Source of the DNA: a virus
Virus record (IMG/VR): IMGVR_UViG_3300027970_001657
Span: 1-25,409 of that record
Length of the DNA: 25,409 nucleotides
Reading direction: 5' to 3' (one strand)
In this document: one piece after another, positions 21,001-22,289 of the stretch
Layout of the letters: each line of letters opens with the position of its first letter
Numbering within the stretch: the stretch's first letter is position 1
Notes under the pieces: model-generated
The model's input: only the letters and a program-made list of their open reading frames with translations
What the model was told of the DNA's origin: nothing
Database searches by the model: none
Translations under genes and position numbers: made by a program

Positions 21001-22250
21001 GGTTGGATGCCTCGCAAAGCATGACAACGGGCAGTAAAGTCATCAAACGCTTGGTGCTGCCCTTCGCGAAATGGCCCTACAACATGGCGCGCCAGTTCAA
21101 GGTATTTACGGTAGATTCTGCAATCGACCTACTTGGCACTAACAAAAGCAAACAACAACGCATCGAAGGCATGGCAAACTTGATGACAATGGCCGGGTTA
21201 GTTGCATTGGGGGCGACCGTCATCGGAATGGGCGAGGGGGAAGAAGAAAAGATTCTGGGAACAAATATCGACGAGGAAGGAAATGTTTTAGATGCCGCTT
21301 TTAGAACTGCAAACCGAATGAATATTTCGCGTCTCGCTCGTGTAATTTTTGCTCACGGCTTAATGCACGATGTCGATTTTACGCTGGACGATGGAACAGG
21401 AACCACAAAAGACTTGTGGTGGAGATACAGAAACTACCCTTACCTCAAAGAGGCACTTGCGTTAGGACTTGTTGCAAATGGACAATACAGCGAGGCAATG
21501 CAACAGATGGGAGATATTGCAGGAGAATATGTAAGTTTGGGCATCATATCTAAAATCATTGGAATTTCCGAGTTTGACAAAAATAAACCTGTTGGATATC
21601 GACTGACAGAGGGCGCGCTTGATTTTAGTACGAGCGGCGTCTTGCCGGTGCCGTGGAGGAATTTAGCTACGAGGTTAGTCGATCCTGTGACACGCTCTGA
21701 TAAACCCATGGAAAAGTTAGGCTACACGGCGTCGCCAATGGATGCCCTATTTAACAATACTCCGTTCCTTTCCAAGAATCAACCCAGCACGGGATCAAGA
21801 GTCAATGCGGCATTCGCTCCGTTTTCAGCCGAAAAATGGTTAAATCGAGAGTTGGCAAAAATAAATAAAAGCAACATGTCAGGCAGTGAACGCGATGCTG
21901 AGATCAGGCGAGTGAAAGAAACGGCCCGCCGTTATGACATCCCAATTGAGGGCCAAATCAGAGTGATGAAAGACGCAGGGTTGCCTGTGGAAAAACTAAA
22001 CCTCGGGAAAAATAGCAGTGTTCCGATTGCCTATAATATTCAAAAGCTGAAAAATATGGGCGTTGGCAAGGAAAGTATTGCATTGACTCCGAAAGGCGAA
22101 GTAAATATGCCAGACGCATCTACGGTAGCCTACACCGACCCATTGATGCAGTTGATCCGGACTTTCGGAGGAGTCAACATCAAGCCTGTGCCGCGAGGCG
22201 GCCCCAAATCCGCCCAGATAACCCCGCAAGAAAAATTATTTGAAAAATAA
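3..22250 (+). CDS. Giant multidomain phage polyvalent protein, 5'-truncated by the window edge
   Basis: One reading frame runs from the first in-frame codon at position 3 to TAA at 22248-22250, at least 7,415 residues. The first possible start is a TTG at 63, but the frame is open upstream and the first in-frame ATG comes only at 615, inside a domain, so the true start lies outside the window. The chain combines three zincin-like domains, GNAT, ParB-like, RelA/SpoT-type and HD domains, an adenine methylase, an SNF2 helicase, an ADP-ribosyltransferase, RadC/JAB, TGT/DpdA-like and phosphoribosyltransferase domains, and a long C-terminal region; each is listed separately. This mix is the hallmark of phage polyvalent proteins, which in known families are associated with injection into the host and protection of incoming DNA. 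Only 39 bases separate it from the portal gene in the same frame, which fits a virion or ejection role. There is no stop or frameshift across 22 kb. Identity as a polyvalent protein is near certain; role and localisation are inferred. Confidence 0.95.
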   Translation, partial: TATKETTIARIDELNKEFDALDENDQVGIDRLNKQIFAEQNKLAGLTAIEQGIDPQGTTPTREMGLPPSGRRSEFGTFFPDRPVLQAFVKATDKVLGAITVTSKRAQKLKNAIRTGIANNAGFLAGTNTEVISSEEYGKLTGGKQVAADTGTYRATFFNGKKYLVVPDVNQLAGISIEGEQRAANRDAALDQEARAASKKLEEEMIHLSMFQGIQDEYKNIKKPKFSEKEYIVKRISDIAKEVKRTNPNALPGVSEVYLNQKNRLLDDMTFSQEFMRMVIQRVRTGQITEDLNAIRKAEQEAFSDQDKGLITAWKNSILNALEFVRNGIARYLGKGTSTKEVKRMEDAINNILDEYGIVKGEANYEFKDYSAAKPRVQVTNIDSIINQGGGTVAVQENGRDVNFKQFGIVIDGDSAEVAFVELDPSEYGRGIGLEAYRYLGNELASRGITLRSSGAQYGPGKNVWLKLARQGNARLNGMRRFEFVQSTPVTPRPLPTDVLPTETPAVTEAPAAEAAPELPKQYTFTAVYVPFGSPRPVTNTQTVTASTTEEATVKRQRWQKGMSKIGVLQSITPVTPVANPEPQVSTETSATSISPDASASASANSVPEPTGSPEMAGGEGTNQDEKSSQNRPQDGQVAKSGGSYPPVAGSTPAPATPLTSEKVAPPPLPSLQPLPLGRSGLITSKREKVIAEAIEAKLLSLNANPQAAKSFATYFVRRETADGWGAEKLQEAVAGFTDAGGFIQPQEVVDNIEAINESQRKEVQSIANKVMDDIKQDPDGKNLSKSEIANLRDLVENQIAPELIRFHGAFSKIAGNASALNDGGSVGLSSGRTININAASLLQKTQQNQFSNTKAIELTISEEVGHISHQIVLAQIWRENNPDSPFDEFNAALAQAGTIWMQLPKELQDHVTAIYGKTDQQIAGFEFLRMLLQRDIAFADGKIVSADGTIITEQTFPIAFLEGLKNVFKRVFEIFSELKTNIASMLKSEGVSDVEIAQTVSLVDRARKESFDIYNNFRRLGVQARQQAYDNERDKRATAKQKAKGSNTTDGSGIRGNDSSMGSKPQGSAPSVTANTAGITLDTVAKARLAELEAADAERKANEQRAKSRRSAIVQQNTGDIANFEETINSAPEDARVIVANLMTQAVAGEQKAVLGVNFEKIPASYIALPPGIVQTSHVGANFTKNSLYGGENTRAYEKDEAEQNKVRAGALPGALNEEILTSTDPSSANASPQIAIVIDNDVNGQPRARWQTAGGNAREMMTNLSPLQDQERLSATWQKKSNQFGFGDFPEGYRGYRFLGVHDIRSPMGATAYQKLVDNLNPSTGVVQDTYDRADLDAVKIPIERLAKLSVTMSGNTAMDELAALMRDAEAIGLERNRLAPMVKNPAQSQVYMQRLILGAAFKSKPLSNLYSELVNTNKSAAMVGLIADASRTALAVRAAGNNGVADALGSLLNNVGNYILTGSGLKSALKLAAGQIESVELVGDTSVAVGIAERLRDLVVFNKQGRIVTEATQDAWRDYLDSLARSIKSYDPNAWFDAPKSISETIIAANDAHKVFVERQKLDASQIQARSMPVMSNPAKLREFENKQASEELTPLEREEYNLLLSRSGVDFMGFYADTLRENSDAFAVQKELGQRGIEAKPQQLLEARPAPSPERNIAAQNVLDNISPEFNLLNDLIAKLNLAGGKYNHKIDGDFRSNWKITREGMLLRSPTGELFVTEQVKEGVATIAPLKGGASIKYNLEVAERLFDYQLTETEKEVEPEFISILTEYAKIKKTYDQTLNSIASNMREAYTLLPPLKGAPRAFEKIAGYINDSRKKGKSIEAFDAIMEKGQDFLRATIVVDSKDDIKSVVSETLRYFAEDVEYASSIKEIKQGKHNYKTEDGRVTLVGDDRFAVPLPSGYCDINIKIEVGPRMFAELQIHIPEILVAKQGWLPLLPEKYTADSLGVPDGIGHVLYEELRSSNDSVRIAELNQLSEELYKNALNNHSQRVRSSATANRNSSQETIRTNGPVTLGKSEDGSLLSLPGSTFQAELPSNVWKEALGMPSSSQKMVSSGNVSRFRSPSNGISPLVIPNKNTTTGEDLQQEKTPIDKIVFLASQIARKAHKNQFRRDGVTPYIEHIKATVARLASADPKIQAAAWLHDTIEDSKITPAQLIERGIPEEIVDAVVLLTKNKQGSYRDYITGIQSNEIATKVKLADMMSNLADDPSPRQIEKYTQAIDLLSSPNAEAGATAKKMIYARKRKDENSGQLGFDDLLNSVRDYNQVLEKDGITEPAEKIAAAMTDLNTNAKSASEMLFDFGLTDSQNNDTGNKPNADEIQRGRDGSTTRGDDRSAEAGNPLPRSMGDLFQFMAEQREAKRDSGMDEGRGGPAALDGLEGSQPTFGSDALRAERNGDADRVVSGMGDGFDGRGNRPGDAVDATGNESGEGFSGSSDTGIIKDRPPVGSPERNFSFTRDEKLAPKGAKGKFRANLAAIKTIKTIETERRLATPEEKQSLARFTGWGSVPQVFDDARAEQIEGGAIDTMRSESAKLRRYAVDYPNSAEYYRPEAEKLDQDATTLQNWKDQWLDSYQELKSLLTPEEYLSAKKSTINAHYTSPEIIAAMWDIVDKLGFKGGNVLEPGAGIGHFFGLMPENMADTSILFGVELDNFTSRILKALYPEATIQNTGFQTADIADGSIDLEISNVPFANVPVIDKGLEMMGGPVDNLHDYFFGKGLTKLKPGGLQVFISSAFTLDKMNSDNRRWLADKADLVAAYRLPNDAFVENAGTQVTTDIIVLRKKDGQGFYHGNDFVNLGDSKTAKGEGIRVNQYFANHPQNILGNLSLDGSMYGDSKEMTVESDPNRPVPIALAQALESLPENIVSSNSANNTKVLTGRTSEFKIGSIIEENGSYYFQGQESPDVDLNKAKNRGIVRDFIAVRDLLNTQYDLELDVESSDRAIEENRVKLNRAYDTFVFRNKSFHHRSNSSLLLDDPDYTRVLGSEVEKSRTVGIGATIAKLASALKGDKEFVKADIYSKRIMMPRVQPTKADSVADALGISLGWKGRVDLPYIAGMTGLKIEQAEKALLEGGMVVRDPETSQVLTREQYLSGNVRKKLAVALESGTDYERNVEMLQTVQPQDVSIEDVRFKIGATWIPAETYKEFLKSIGIANVQITYNPGVIGLTADGWQVDARRAVSRGVEYKDYQTKEIEVVPILNALLNFRRIAIYKRDETKGADSKPILSESATSAAKAAAKKLNDRFVAWVKETPEVAERLAGIYNKEVNAFAQRTYDGQFLQFPWANKDFDIYPDKKNTIWRAIQEGYGLLAHGVGGGKTILGSAIALEMRRLGMARKPMIVVHNATLESFAKEMAKMAPAARVLVGRKDELQGSKRREFLMRIAAGDWDAVVIAHSTFDLIADDPKVEADNMKVLIDAMTASVKGSGYASLQNAKEDKQKPPTVKNAIKQIETLEVRLKELSERKTDDGILNFQQLGVDALIVDEVHRFKKMPFNTKLDAKGIDGTFSKRGYALLMRARKIQEKMGGKNIFTMTGTPVTNTLGEIWNMIRLVAPGLVKEYGIESFDQFVSKFAEIEQASEMTPSGDHKMVDRLSKVVNLPEWATLLRMAADVKLGEDLIVKNRPEIKGGKPELVAVERTAGASKWVSYIRDVLKEFEGITGKEISENPSLLAVPVQAYMASRAAAIDIRMIQPDAIDETGSKVNVMVERLMEIYNRTNDYQGTQVVFADSFNQIKTSLFDSVVPLSRLDLTTEGSGKVKFNLYDDIKAKLIARGIPENEIALITDSKYSNPKVKNALFDQVNEGKVRVIIGSTESLGTGVNMQQRMAAAHHLDVPWTPAGLEQRDGRVYRQGNIHGEMGIPVEIVRYGMKDTLDAALWQKLETKQKFITLALSGKVVGRELEESQEILSLAEQRAVLSGPFGQKIFELENKIRELELERSGHFKEASNRQKEIESAQRGMQILLRKARDIAPSMQAMTGLAETIGKNGVRITVGGVEFKTKTELASAVDSELKSATERLARDSSIGDMPLHIRSISVNGQPVLLTGKMIMKPDMVGTLQPSYSFELANSEGDLQDGITFGRVTSFPTLASRLEELGETIDAIKTSQKNNAERVRQLAEMKPITEWPMENEFQSTLVELDTTRKAMAEANGIPQKPKKEDASQFIGEVIAGEPIATSNAVISARAAFHGGPALFDEFSSDYIGTGEGAAAFGYGIYFAENVNVAEGYARTLAKKAPTITSKWVIQPVDSAQAKYKDLLNYADAAPMLISETLLNLQATPRNASNIIRDLAKTAKKPEYIKAYNGIADMIDSREIVVSIPKGYLYQVSLDVDDNELLDWDAPLSEQSPKVQAALQSVQVDNWLWEETISEKLGTNIVGAAIYKNLTATWPDAEFTADGIDPKKKASEALLAAGIQGIKYLDGDSRVGFGKVTLKATVWKMFAEGYWVAQDGAGNRLVKGTEEEARKAAEDYDAKKETAGNEPTRNLVIFDDSKIKIVSKNGRKTSLAQINARAAKLKSDVSDYLFSNGTVNLEEATNEVALQLSKVAELADAANYAQAEMFDGVATPTKKRKLKEVGNTEYDNLVKAGFEGDWVALAKAINIKGTASSILPELISGKLPVWEIIGTKIEGPEDVAATLIPLRSPYFESVKVAVMDDYNKVISSDVISIGTINETMMHSREVFRALAKIRLATGKRFTRIIISHNHPSGDPTPSAADRRITKNISEAASAVGFVVLDHVITNGSSYFSFKEAGFSFGTPAKEEKGIFGTRDKGIKAPPFVPSTAPWEKVSRDGLQRIDGLQNKETKKLINALRQGNLTAGHALLLTAKNKLTAVERIPSFMDTPTDDVFRQIMMSASVNGAYGFIIQAPFSMLSADFDRFVTKAKEFAFLSQITLLDVLTVEGSSGSMFSANEAGLLAEDPQSNLTLAESTAAPSAAGPIYSEDYTGPRFTYGLRNRPLDIGTAPKGYIIGSNGPAVGRARWGTIQYPRQLTKDEIYDYELEVMDETPATSETTAEDQQSTIGALPFYESPDAFPSIRNARTKKEIADALAAVKKQAKGFGFAKDDIFVKGAEILAERRLSEIIAPTNAEFGFAKEIDAPIEKIKRSMVRFASGMSGLSDLGNSTYVRGGLKNYGVGFDVGMLSKNAIDLLADRVINLDTQVFVDSGAFSHFVKNEKLKAKGKETLAPLDFDKIFKKYDAITEAIFEQNKVEADYPRPLFVMPDIVGDQRASLLLAEQYKDRIALAGDFNLFEPIIPIPLGELSISQAYSKIIEILKTNTLGIEIDPAKFIVGIPSNAEAVSREQLAEFLRESKPPRIHFLGAAADSNINPLLAVVAKAAPDAIVTADASKVRSEILNGVAAGKTREQAIIDALNQEDDPEVVLNGLAEGVLASEVRSDAATMPASIFASTTGYKPSHILRLKKDKWAEDGFPLAYGIKMVDELYNAGSFAGIPEDAVLVAQPSTSGKNILPYLLAQRISADQGNPVFETPVATATAKLEAKKKRYDYTMTIDDPIGYAPEAGLQSLAALNRPVVIVEDVHNTGESWMAFAGLLRRNGVNVSGVAVLNAVETRKTSARDIERVSEKIAASTNEPLDIVKPVMQGFLHGSYKQLANKIELASTNKDKAKRILDHARQRAGAVGIEAGIGLETSFLDGSTESRIGNQNNLVQGQLLARNAARAGQLQFMPDGMMDDDILFSVPLGESIGLDAALKRVPQYSKYHDLAQFLLKQKWAHLKDEKVRMIKPSDLKKNNRRAFRSSGGGEIIHGVQGISTQALLHEAAHSISVDAIKKFIDQVNVSGADYKKLLENVLKNEAAPQPIKDIIKLYFSAAEQLGIQKSMFGSTTKRVNVQSENIGFERSNFDDGIVFADLDVRGTKFAKNWEPRAYVNEKGNSAFGRKPQYTTLEVFKELYPNFYKKLVDNNLPMPTISENDYIYGRIVFSDADFQKILDSSPTPGENKFNAVVNSLLEKYAGTTLPDIFDKITKQEKEGLKKAARETQLLKVSPLNFFHKGLGRNVSRSFLFINYKEPRIATSKTKGYAGPNPDIFQKKVEDSAIKTFSNEAYGMSNIYEFIAQSFSSPEFQIMLSKLKGNKKKTIWQELVEAIKKLFKKMSSDFSGELETMLESVLRTTAEIADLNLRKNSSAKKQKTIELFFALKNILPYEPSAKLTWINGTEDTDSPQVLVLSGENGSYFRTPVKTTSQLIEIVGKELSKQMLSGENLTIENGNRIHALPVSQIDPAFYAKIPNRVYTLNEFLEAANDIGIQEFSDLAKARKPTIGKKPQSSQMIGTPISKGFSAGNSINDIAFDYVAKRSPRGNAMETLVAKEDPSENIALGMAFDNFTSDLKKESAATGNITPRQINAAPTPADEIAIISEEANAAKSFRKNEAKLATENASMKESAKEFYANVFQGRYDKLEYYAPGAKDVILSNKRNETLAAATINAMMDQIKQDIIKGFGYPQFWSKNKTRLTNFLDEILPTAARLEVAGFDDDGNFIFRDFYMRSGMMSKNETRLRGIAPGDTFIGKDGMTYRLGRFVEDRNKYVIERWMPAASQEKIFADFHSKYPETAYYLDRFIAPGMEESRYEGPSGTMTAEFNRGSLRQLFNDWPQELRDLFGPIPLEDMPYVPGYTPDVAEQKTLVALISSLLSKFKSGARKFKAGELRESGNIKNLFDGFSTRAYEAHREKIRVQTRQKLIDLAAKPETSIDPLKVKDFVPLDGTFNQLLQAVKLAQRLNPTAYPALTDALSPADDKAMAKILGDAYRLKGRGLMIHKQVARELMLGVARETTSNWLTRILSGLLERYNGGLLSTPFTAITNALSNELHKFTRAFNRLNFALISAATGDVRGAKLGAYEFGFLLRGLVSDRFMGSKFQQNRIGDIVPKELFSDQTGLEAMDIDADKTVFEQVMRLNLGGAALQAMGYGEIDTKNKQQLAYAAYRAHAEVAWSEAKKRKEVTKQINKREWMRAWMKSEDNGIHQDVYQTVVLYMMDYQNVPAWLDASQSMTTGSKVIKRLVLPFAKWPYNMARQFKVFTVDSAIDLLGTNKSKQQRIEGMANLMTMAGLVALGATVIGMGEGEEEKILGTNIDEEGNVLDAAFRTANRMNISRLARVIFAHGLMHDVDFTLDDGTGTTKDLWWRYRNYPYLKEALALGLVANGQYSEAMQQMGDIAGEYVSLGIISKIIGISEFDKNKPVGYRLTEGALDFSTSGVLPVPWRNLATRLVDPVTRSDKPMEKLGYTASPMDALFNNTPFLSKNQPSTGSRVNAAFAPFSAEKWLNRELAKINKSNMSGSERDAEIRRVKETARRYDIPIEGQIRVMKDAGLPVEKLNLGKNSSVPIAYNIQKLKNMGVGKESIALTPKGEVNMPDASTVAYTDPLMQLIRTFGGVNIKPVPRGGPKSAQITPQEKLFEK
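360..1080 (+). other. Domain: zincin-like module 1, EExxH variant
   Basis: The helix Glu-Glu-Met-Ile-His is encoded at 609-623, after a beta-rich stretch (about 430-540) of the kind that precedes the HExxH helix in polyvalent-protein metallopeptidase domains. Downstream is a helix reading EFMRMVIQR (about 813-840), which matches EFLRMLLQR in module 2. The first histidine of HExxH is Glu here, so either the metal site is altered or the domain is inactive. Parallel layout with modules 2 (2430-2985) and 3 (17100-18390) supports a shared fold. A general alpha-helical domain without metal cannot be excluded. Confidence 0.5.
1131..1455 (+). other. Domain: GNAT-type N-acetyltransferase
   Basis: The segment reads as a strand (AEVAFVELDP), then the acetyl-CoA motif A loop and helix YGRGIGLEAYRYLGNEL around 1284-1335 (RGIG at 1290-1301), then a strand and a loop ending in NVWLKLARQG. 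This is the order seen in GNAT acetyltransferases. At about 108 residues it is a minimal GNAT core. The substrate is unknown; acetylation of a host protein or of an aminoacyl-tRNA/toxin target would be typical of the superfamily. The DNA looks slightly more AT-rich than its neighbours. Confidence 0.7.
1456..2060 (+). other. Pro/Ser/Thr/Ala-rich disordered linker
   Basis: The encoded protein is rich in Pro, Ser, Thr and Ala (TPVTPRPLPTDVLP, SPDASASASANSVPEP, PPPLPSLQPLPLG) with few hydrophobic residues, so it is probably a flexible spacer between the GNAT domain and zincin-like module 2. It carries the embedded tRNA at 1900-1971. Low sequence constraint would make it the easiest place for such an element to persist without harming the protein. 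Confidence 0.85.
1900..1971 (+). tRNA. tRNA with CAT anticodon (Met, initiator-like, or Ile-CAU) embedded in the giant coding frame
   Basis: The cloverleaf is complete. The acceptor stem is 1900-1906 with 1964-1970: six Watson-Crick pairs, with C1/U72 unpaired. The D stem has three pairs (1909-1911 with 1922-1924). The anticodon stem GGAGG/CCTCC (1926-1930, 1938-1942) encloses the loop CTCATAT with anticodon CAT at 1933-1935. The T stem GCGGG/CCCGC (1947-1951, 1959-1963) encloses TTCGACT. The discriminator is A1971, followed by CCC, so CCA is not encoded. U8, A14, G15, G18, G19, A21, U33, U54, U55, C56, A58 and the G15-C48 pair are all present. C1/U72 and A11:U24 resemble bacterial initiator tRNA, but the third initiator feature, three consecutive G:C pairs in the anticodon stem, is broken by A29:U41. 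Isoleucine (lysidine-modified CAU) is also possible. Whether it is processed from the 22-kb mRNA is unknown. Confidence 0.85.
2430..2985 (+). other. Domain: zincin-like module 2, EExxH variant
   Basis: SEEVGHISHQIVL carries Glu-Glu-Val-Gly-His at 2589-2603, preceded by beta-like sequence GLSSGRTININAASLL and followed by GFEFLRMLLQRD and an amphipathic LKNVFKRVFEIFSELKTNI. The same order occurs in module 1, suggesting an old internal duplication. As in module 1, Glu replaces the first His of HExxH, so activity is doubtful. Confidence 0.55.
3462..4670 (+). other. Domain: ParB/DdrB-like domain of polyvalent proteins
   Basis: The sequence has the signposts of the ParB-type domain found in DdrB-like and polyvalent proteins: an N-terminal TSH motif (3531-3539, reading QTSHVGANFTKN), a middle segment ending DVNGQPRARW, and GGNAREMM with Asn at 3774-3776, in place of the usual SGNGR motif. 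A helical region follows, ending near YDPNAWFDAP. In the superfamily this fold binds or cleaves nucleotides or nucleic acid. Here it is probably part of the DNA-protection set. The assignment rests on motif order, not on overall similarity I could compute. Confidence 0.6.
5340..5990 (+). other. Domain: RelA/SpoT-type nucleotidyltransferase (alarmone-synthetase-like)
   Basis: The order of motifs matches RelA/SpoT synthetase folds: LKGAPRAFEKI with basic residues at 5421 and 5433 in the ATP-binding position; QDFLRATIVVD with Asp at 5514, equivalent to the Mg-binding Asp; a G-loop-like PLPSGYCDINIKI with Tyr at 5718; and FAELQIH with Glu at 5766, equivalent to the catalytic Glu. The canonical GYxSxH histidine is replaced (GYCDIN), as in divergent family members that may make other pyrophosphorylated products. 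It directly precedes an HD hydrolase-like domain. Synthesis of (p)ppGpp, or pyrophosphate transfer to tRNA as in toxSAS enzymes, are both possible. Confidence 0.7.
6280..6770 (+). other. Domain: HD hydrolase of the MESH1/SpoT type, predicted (p)ppGpp hydrolase
   Basis: All signature elements of RSH/MESH1 hydrolases are visible: AHKNQFRRDGVTPYIEH (His at 6330 and 6375, Arg nearby), WLHDTIEDS (His-Asp at 6441-6446, Glu-Asp at 6453-6458), and KLADMMSNLAD (Asp at 6612, Asn at 6624). The domain is about 160 residues, the size of stand-alone MESH1. With the metal-binding and substrate residues intact it is likely active, removing pyrophosphate from ppGpp or a related nucleotide. It lies C-terminal to the synthetase-like domain, the opposite of bacterial Rel/SpoT, where HD comes first. 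Confidence 0.85.
6930..7340 (+). other. Gly/Asp-rich low-complexity linker
   Basis: Between the HD domain and the methylase the main frame is rich in Gly, Asp, Arg and Ser with few aliphatic residues (GDGFDGRGNRPGDAVD, GESGEGFSGSSDTG are typical of its composition). It is probably disordered. A 130-codon frame, shifted by +1 (6940-7332), is open across almost all of it; see findings. Confidence 0.7.
7425..8400 (+). other. Domain: N6-adenine DNA methylase-like (polyvalent/DarB type)
   Basis: The start has the usual LARFTGWGSVPQVFD block, followed by HYTSPEIIAAMWDIVDKLGF, the SAM-binding motif I NVLEPGAGIGHFF (Glu at 7878, Gly-rich loop after it), an acidic VELD strand end, and motif IV SNVPF with Asn at 8073. 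NVPF in place of NPPY is common in methylases fused to phage helicases. LKPGGLQVFISSAFTLD and TTDIIVLRKK close the Rossmann core. In this family the domain is thought to protect phage DNA from restriction. It is fused to the SNF2 helicase that follows. Confidence 0.85.
8400..9830 (+). other. Connector between methylase and helicase domains
   Basis: This segment has the conserved text seen between methylase and SNF2 modules in large phage proteins: KADIYSKRIMMPRV, VDLPYIAGMTG, a DP...YLSGNVRKKL block near 9245-9310, and VQPQDVSIEDVRFKIGATWIP near 9365-9430. No catalytic motif is visible. It probably acts in DNA binding and in coupling the two enzymes. Confidence 0.65.
9840..12450 (+). other. 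Domain: SNF2-family (SF2) helicase/translocase
   Basis: Motif I is GVGGGKT (9945-9965, Lys at 9960), motif II DEVH (10458-10469), motif III TGTPVTN (from 10608) and motif VI QRDGRVYRQG (from 11535). SLGTGVNMQQ before motif VI is motif V. The spacing fits a full two-lobe SNF2 motor, with an inserted helical segment between motifs I and II (about 10280-10430). An extended coiled region (about 11690-11930) follows the motor. Together with the methylase this resembles the DarB-type methylase-helicase that protects incoming phage DNA. Confidence 0.92.
12555..13500 (+). other. Domain: ADP-ribosyltransferase (polyvalent-protein type) with an internal insert
   Basis: FHGGP (His at 12567), FDEFSSDYIGTGEGAAAFGYG and IYFAEN (Tyr at 12651) form the NAD-binding first half. 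GIQGIKYLDGDSR and RNLVIFDDSKIKIV form the last strands typical of ART domains in polyvalent proteins. The two parts of the C-terminal half, usually adjacent, are separated here by about 55 residues (roughly 13280-13440), including an EGYWVAQDGAGN...EEEARKAAEDY module. It probably transfers ADP-ribose to a host protein or nucleic acid early in infection; the target is unknown. Confidence 0.85.
13800..14280 (+). other. Domain: RadC-like JAB/MPN+ metalloprotein domain, JAMM motif intact
   Basis: HNHPSGDPTPSAADR (from 14109) carries the H-x-H-x7-S-x2-D JAMM motif: His at 14109 and 14115, Ser at 14139, Asp at 14148. It is flanked by VKVAVMDDYNKVIS and by GFVVLDHVITNGSSYFSF, the standard RadC core. 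RadC family members are widespread on phages and plasmids and their biochemical role is unsettled; a zinc-dependent nuclease or peptidase role is suggested by the fold. Confidence 0.9.
14370..14755 (+). other. Domain: second JAB/RadC-like copy lacking the metal motif
   Basis: KLTAVERIP, GAYGFIIQAPF, a helix and ITLLDVLTVEGSS...SANEAGLL follow the same strand-helix order as the active RadC copy just upstream, with LLDVLTV corresponding to VLDHVIT and SANEAGLL to SFKEAGF. The HNHP position reads QAPF and the Ser/Asp ligands are missing. It is probably a degenerate tandem duplicate with a structural or binding role. Confidence 0.55.
14820..15015 (+). other. Short domain resembling DarA-related (defence against restriction) proteins
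   Basis: RFTYGLRNRPLDIGTAPKGY followed by an RARWGTIQYPRQLTKDEI...YEL pattern resembles small phage and plasmid proteins annotated as DarA-related, whose signature is Y-L-NRP-IG-PKG, then R-G and LT-E-EL. A role in evading restriction would fit the neighbours. The match is from memory of the family pattern and is only moderate. Confidence 0.45.
15240..16080 (+). other. Domain: tRNA-guanine-transglycosylase/DpdA-like TIM barrel
   Basis: VFVDSGAFSHFV (Asp at 15492) matches the DSGGF motif of TGT-fold enzymes. LFVMPDIVGD (Asp at 15669) matches the second barrel motif, FIVGIPSN and RIHFLGAAAD the later strands, and TADASKVRS (Asp at 16041) is a candidate nucleophile site near the barrel end. About 280 residues is right for a TGT/DpdA catalytic core without a PUA domain. 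In phages, DpdA-type enzymes exchange guanine in DNA for 7-deazaguanine derivatives, blocking restriction. A tRNA-directed activity is the alternative. Fold fairly secure, substrate inferred. Confidence 0.7.
16240..16930 (+). other. Domain: type I phosphoribosyltransferase
   Basis: PVVIVEDVHNTGESW (Glu-Asp at 16611-16616) is the PRPP-binding signature after a hydrophobic strand, although His-Asn replaces the usual Ile/Leu-Asp/Thr pair. It is followed by LLRRNGVNVSGVAVLNA as in PRTase Rossmann-like cores. The upstream AVLVAQPSTSGKNILPYLLAQRI fits the N-terminal strand and helix. The enzyme would join a purine- or pyrimidine-like base to PRPP. Its place directly after the base-exchange domain suggests base salvage or supply, an inference. 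Confidence 0.75.
17100..18390 (+). other. Domain: zincin-like metallopeptidase module 3, HExxH intact
   Basis: LLHEAAHSIS has His-Glu-Ala-Ala-His at 17334-17348, preceded by EIIHGVQGIST. A candidate third-ligand helix YEFIAQSFSSPEF has Glu at 18216, followed by a basic amphipathic helix IWQELVEAIKKLFKKM as in the other modules. This is the only one of the three modules with a complete HExxH, so it may be the active protease, acting on the chain itself or on host targets. A long insert separates the two halves. Confidence 0.75.
17515..18200 (+). other. AT-rich insert within zincin-like module 3, unrecognised
   Basis: About 230 residues lie between the HEAAH helix region and the expected third-ligand helix, where related domains have about 60 or fewer. 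The DNA is visibly AT-richer (for example 17641-17760) with Asn/Lys/Tyr/Ile-rich protein, unlike the flanks. I do not recognise the fold. It looks like an inserted domain, possibly a more recent acquisition. Confidence 0.55.
18420..19140 (+). other. Unassigned region of the giant protein
   Basis: It contains a possible small beta-domain (LTWINGTEDTD...VLVLSGENGSYF, about 18510-18600) and then a helical and Ser/Ala-rich spacer. I see no motif that names it. Confidence 0.4.
19140..22250 (+). other. C-terminal conserved region of phage polyvalent protein (LPD38-like)
   Basis: About 1,035 residues of mostly helical sequence carry patterns seen near the C-termini of large phage polyvalent proteins: KAGELRESGNIKNLFDGF, GGLLSTPFTAITNALSN, a VLPFAKWPYNMARQFK segment with a WPYN motif near 21075, a hydrophobic helix (21177-21231), and WWRYRNYPYLKEAL. 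The resemblance to 'large polyvalent protein associated domain 38' is from remembered pattern. In such proteins this region may guide packaging or membrane passage during ejection; this is inference. The final 100 residues are basic and Pro/Gly-containing. Confidence 0.55.
21177..21231 (+). other. Predicted hydrophobic or transmembrane helix in the C-terminal region
   Basis: LMTMAGLVALGATVIGM is about 17 uncharged residues followed by an acidic cluster (GEGEEEK). It is the most hydrophobic stretch of the C-terminal region and could span or insert into a membrane during ejection. It is short for a certain transmembrane helix. Confidence 0.5.
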
Positions 22251-22289
22251 ACTTTTGACTATGCCGAAACAATTGACAACATAATCTGT
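22251..22289 (+). other. In-frame spacer between the giant gene and the portal gene
   Basis: Thirteen sense codons lie between TAA at 22248-22250 and ATG at 22290, in the same frame as both genes, without another stop. TTGACA-like (22273-22278) and CATAAT-like (22280-22285) words are present, but their spacing does not make a standard promoter for this start. No Shine-Dalgarno sequence precedes the ATG. Confidence 0.6.

Noticed and set aside
22261-22284. Seven-codon mini-frame (ATG at 22261 to TAA at 22284) just before the portal
   Set aside because: It is too short to judge and has no ribosome-binding site; it is most likely chance.
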